Part shown: piece after piece, positions 62,556 through 64,000 of the stretch
Position numbering within the stretch: the stretch's first letter is position 1
Layout: every line of letters begins with the position of its first letter
Assembly (NCBI RefSeq): GCF_003337555.1
Contig: NZ_QPJK01000001.1
Location: 372,001 to 436,000, forward strand
DNA length: 64,000 nt
Direction of reading: 5' to 3'
DNA from: Pseudorhodoferax soli
Lineage (GTDB): Bacteria > Pseudomonadota > Gammaproteobacteria > Burkholderiales > Burkholderiaceae_C
Program-made: the position numbers and the translations under genes
The notes under the pieces: generated by a model
What the model saw: only the letters and a program-made list of their open reading frames with translations
Databases searched by the model: none
What the model was told of the DNA's origin: nothing

Positions 62556-63854
62556 TCAGGCGACGGCCGTGGAGCCTTGGCCGAAACGCTTTTCGATGTA
62601 GTTCTCGACGACCTTCTGGAAGTCCTGCGCGATGCCCTCGCCGCGCAGCGTCATGGCCTTCTCGCCGTCGATGAAGACGGGCGCGGCCGGGGCCTCGCCG
62701 GTGCCGGGCAGGCTGATGCCGATGTCGGCATGCTTGCTTTCGCCCGGGCCGTTGACGATGCAGCCCATCACGGCCACCTTGAGCTTCTCGACACCGGGAT
62801 AGCGGTTACGCCAGACCGGCATCTGCAGGCGCAGGAAGTCGTCGATCTGCTTGGTCAGTTCCTGGAAGGTGGTGCTGGTGGTGCGGCCGCAGCCCGGGCA
62901 GGCCGTGACGCTGGGCACGAAGCTGCGCATGCCCAGGGCCTGCAGGATCTCGGAAGCCACCACCACCTCCTGCGTGCGTGCCTCGCCTGGCTGCGGCGTG
63001 AGCGACACGCGGATGGTGTCGCCGATGCCCTGCTGCAGCAGCACCGCGAGGGCGGCTGACGAAGCCACCGTGCCCTTGGTGCCCATGCCGGCCTCGGTCA
63101 GGCCTAGGTGCAGCGGGTAGCGGCAACGGCGCGCGAGTTCGCCATAGACGGTGATCAGGTCCTGCACGCCGCTGACCTTGCACGACAGGATGATCTGCTG
63201 TGCCGCCATGCCCATGCCTTCGGCCAGCTGGGCCGAGGAAATGGCGGAGGTGATCAACGCCTCGTACATGATCTGCTTGGCGTCCAGCGGCTCGGCACGC
63301 GCGTTGTTCGCGTCCATCAGGCTGGCCAGCAGTTCCTGGTCCAGGCTGCCCCAGTTCACGCCGATGCGCACCGGCTTGTTCCAGCGCATGGCGGCCTCGA
63401 TCATCTGGCCGAACTGTTTGTCGTGCTTGTCGCCCTTGCCCACGTTGCCCGGGTTGATGCGGTACTTGGACAGTGCCTCGGCACAGGCAGGAAAGTCGGT
63501 CAGCAGCCGGTGGCCGTTGTAGTGGAAGTCACCGATCAGCGGCACATGGATGCCCATGCGGTCCAGCTGTTCGCGGATGTGCGGCACGGCCTCTGCGGCC
63601 TCGGGCGTGTTGACCGTGATGCGCACCATCTCCGAGCCGGCCAGTGCAAGCTCTTTGACCTGGATCGCGGTACCGATGGCGTCGGCCGTGTCGGTGTTGG
63701 TCATGGACTGCACGCGCACGGGCGCGTCGCCGCCCAGCGTGAGCAGGTGGTCCTTCCAGCGGATCTCGGCCTGCAGGGTACGGCGTGCGGCCGGGGCCAC
63801 GGGCTCGATGGCGCAAGGTGCAGCGGAGATGCGGGGATCGACGGCGTTCGACAT
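62556..63854 (-). CDS. ispG: IspG (GcpE), 4-hydroxy-3-methylbut-2-enyl diphosphate synthase
   Basis: The product has 432 residues. The N-terminal TIM barrel shows [13 protein letters not shown] and [15 protein letters not shown]; the iron-sulfur part has [16 protein letters not shown] and [20 protein letters not shown] with the three cluster cysteines. It makes HMBPP in the MEP isoprenoid pathway. ATG 63854 is chosen since the upstream GTG would overlap the previous stop; GAGG lies upstream. Confidence 0.97.
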   Translation of the reverse strand: MSNAVDPRISAAPCAIEPVAPAARRTLQAEIRWKDHLLTLGGDAPVRVQSMTNTDTADAIGTAIQVKELALAGSEMVRITVNTPEAAEAVPHIREQLDRMGIHVPLIGDFHYNGHRLLTDFPACAEALSKYRINPGNVGKGDKHDKQFGQMIEAAMRWNKPVRIGVNWGSLDQELLASLMDANNARAEPLDAKQIMYEALITSAISSAQLAEGMGMAAQQIILSCKVSGVQDLITVYGELARRCRYPLHLGLTEAGMGTKGTVASSAALAVLLQQGIGDTIRVSLTPQPGEARTQEVVVASEILQALGMRSFVPSVTACPGCGRTTSTTFQELTKQIDDFLRLQMPVWRNRYPGVEKLKVAVMGCIVNGPGESKHADIGISLPGTGEAPAAPVFIDGEKAMTLRGEGIAQDFQKVVENYIEKRFGQGSTAVA

Positions 63855-63856
63855 GG

Positions 63857-64000
63857 TCACTTCACCTCGAAGCGTGCGACGTTGTTCTTGGCGATGGTGC
63901 GCAGGTCGCGCGGCTCACCACGCACCTGCACCTCGACCGCGTCGATGCGGCCGACCACCACGTTCAATGGCGGCGTGCCGGCGGCGGTCACGGTCTCGCC
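63857..64000 (-). CDS. rodZ: RodZ-like cytoskeletal protein (C-terminal end only)
   Basis: The frame enters from the right edge and ends at TGA (63859-63857). The last residues [20 protein letters not shown] and VARFEVK resemble the DUF4115 periplasmic domain at the end of RodZ. RodZ directly before ispG is the standard order in proteobacteria. The helix-turn-helix part lies outside the window. Confidence 0.75.
   Translation of the reverse strand, partial: GETVTAAGTPPLNVVVGRIDAVEVQVRGEPRDLRTIAKNNVARFEVK

Overview
The window is high-GC (about 65-70 %), densely coded DNA with no rRNA, tRNA, CRISPR array, insertion sequence or prophage. The right-hand housekeeping block (rodZ-ispG-hisS-yfgM-bamB-der-hfq-hflX-hflK-hflC-hisZ-purA) and the LysR / glutaryl-CoA dehydrogenase / CoA-transferase trio are arrangements typical of Burkholderiales, most probably a Comamonadaceae relative (Acidovorax/Variovorax group). 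Family is inferred from gene order and protein style, not from any search.

Positions 1-37320 are one type VI secretion system (T6SS) island, entered inside tssA. A forward operon gives the sheath, tube, baseplate and recycling ATPase (tssA-tssB-tssC-hcp-hcp2-tssE-orf-tssF-tssG-clpV). It runs into a muramidase effector with periplasmic, probably immunity, proteins (10449-12157) and a lone CdiI-like immunity gene. After one reverse gene of unknown role come vgrG and a cargo module: DUF6484, DUF2169 adaptor, a ketoacyl-synthase-like protein without its catalytic histidines, a DUF4150 PAAR-like protein with a PD-(D/E)XK nuclease tail, a DUF3396 immunity protein, an unknown protein and a GNAT acetyltransferase. 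Next is a regulatory and envelope block: PpkA kinase, NodB-type deacetylase lipoprotein, TPR lipoprotein, LysM lipoprotein, TIGR02270 protein, a 55-residue membrane protein, FHA protein TagH and a PP2C phosphatase. The membrane complex tssJ-tssK-tssL-tssM-tagF reads leftward from 37320.

The most interesting non-gene signal is a near-identical composite promoter element, TGACTTTCGnnCATTGcc followed 17-18 bp later by YAnnnT. It lies at the head of five separate T6SS transcription units (vgrG, ppkA, the TIGR02270 gene, tagH, tssJ) and implies one dedicated regulator for the island.

Positions 37430-43070 hold a TetR-SMR efflux pair with a 14-bp palindrome at its promoter, two LysR regulators, and a glutaryl-CoA dehydrogenase/CoA-transferase operon closed by a bidirectional terminator. 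Positions 43081-46871 hold a PEP-CTERM protein with a sigma-54-type promoter and the PEP-CTERM-associated TPR protein PrsT; no exosortase gene is in the window.

Positions 47008-64000 are housekeeping, almost all on the minus strand: rlmB, an ABC ATPase divergent from a TesA-type esterase, a small Lys-rich protein, a cystathionine beta-lyase, a phosphoribosyltransferase, purA, hisZ, DUF2065, hflC, hflK, hflX, hfq, der, bamB, yfgM, hisS, ispG and the C-terminal end of rodZ. No gap without a gene exceeds about 180 bp.
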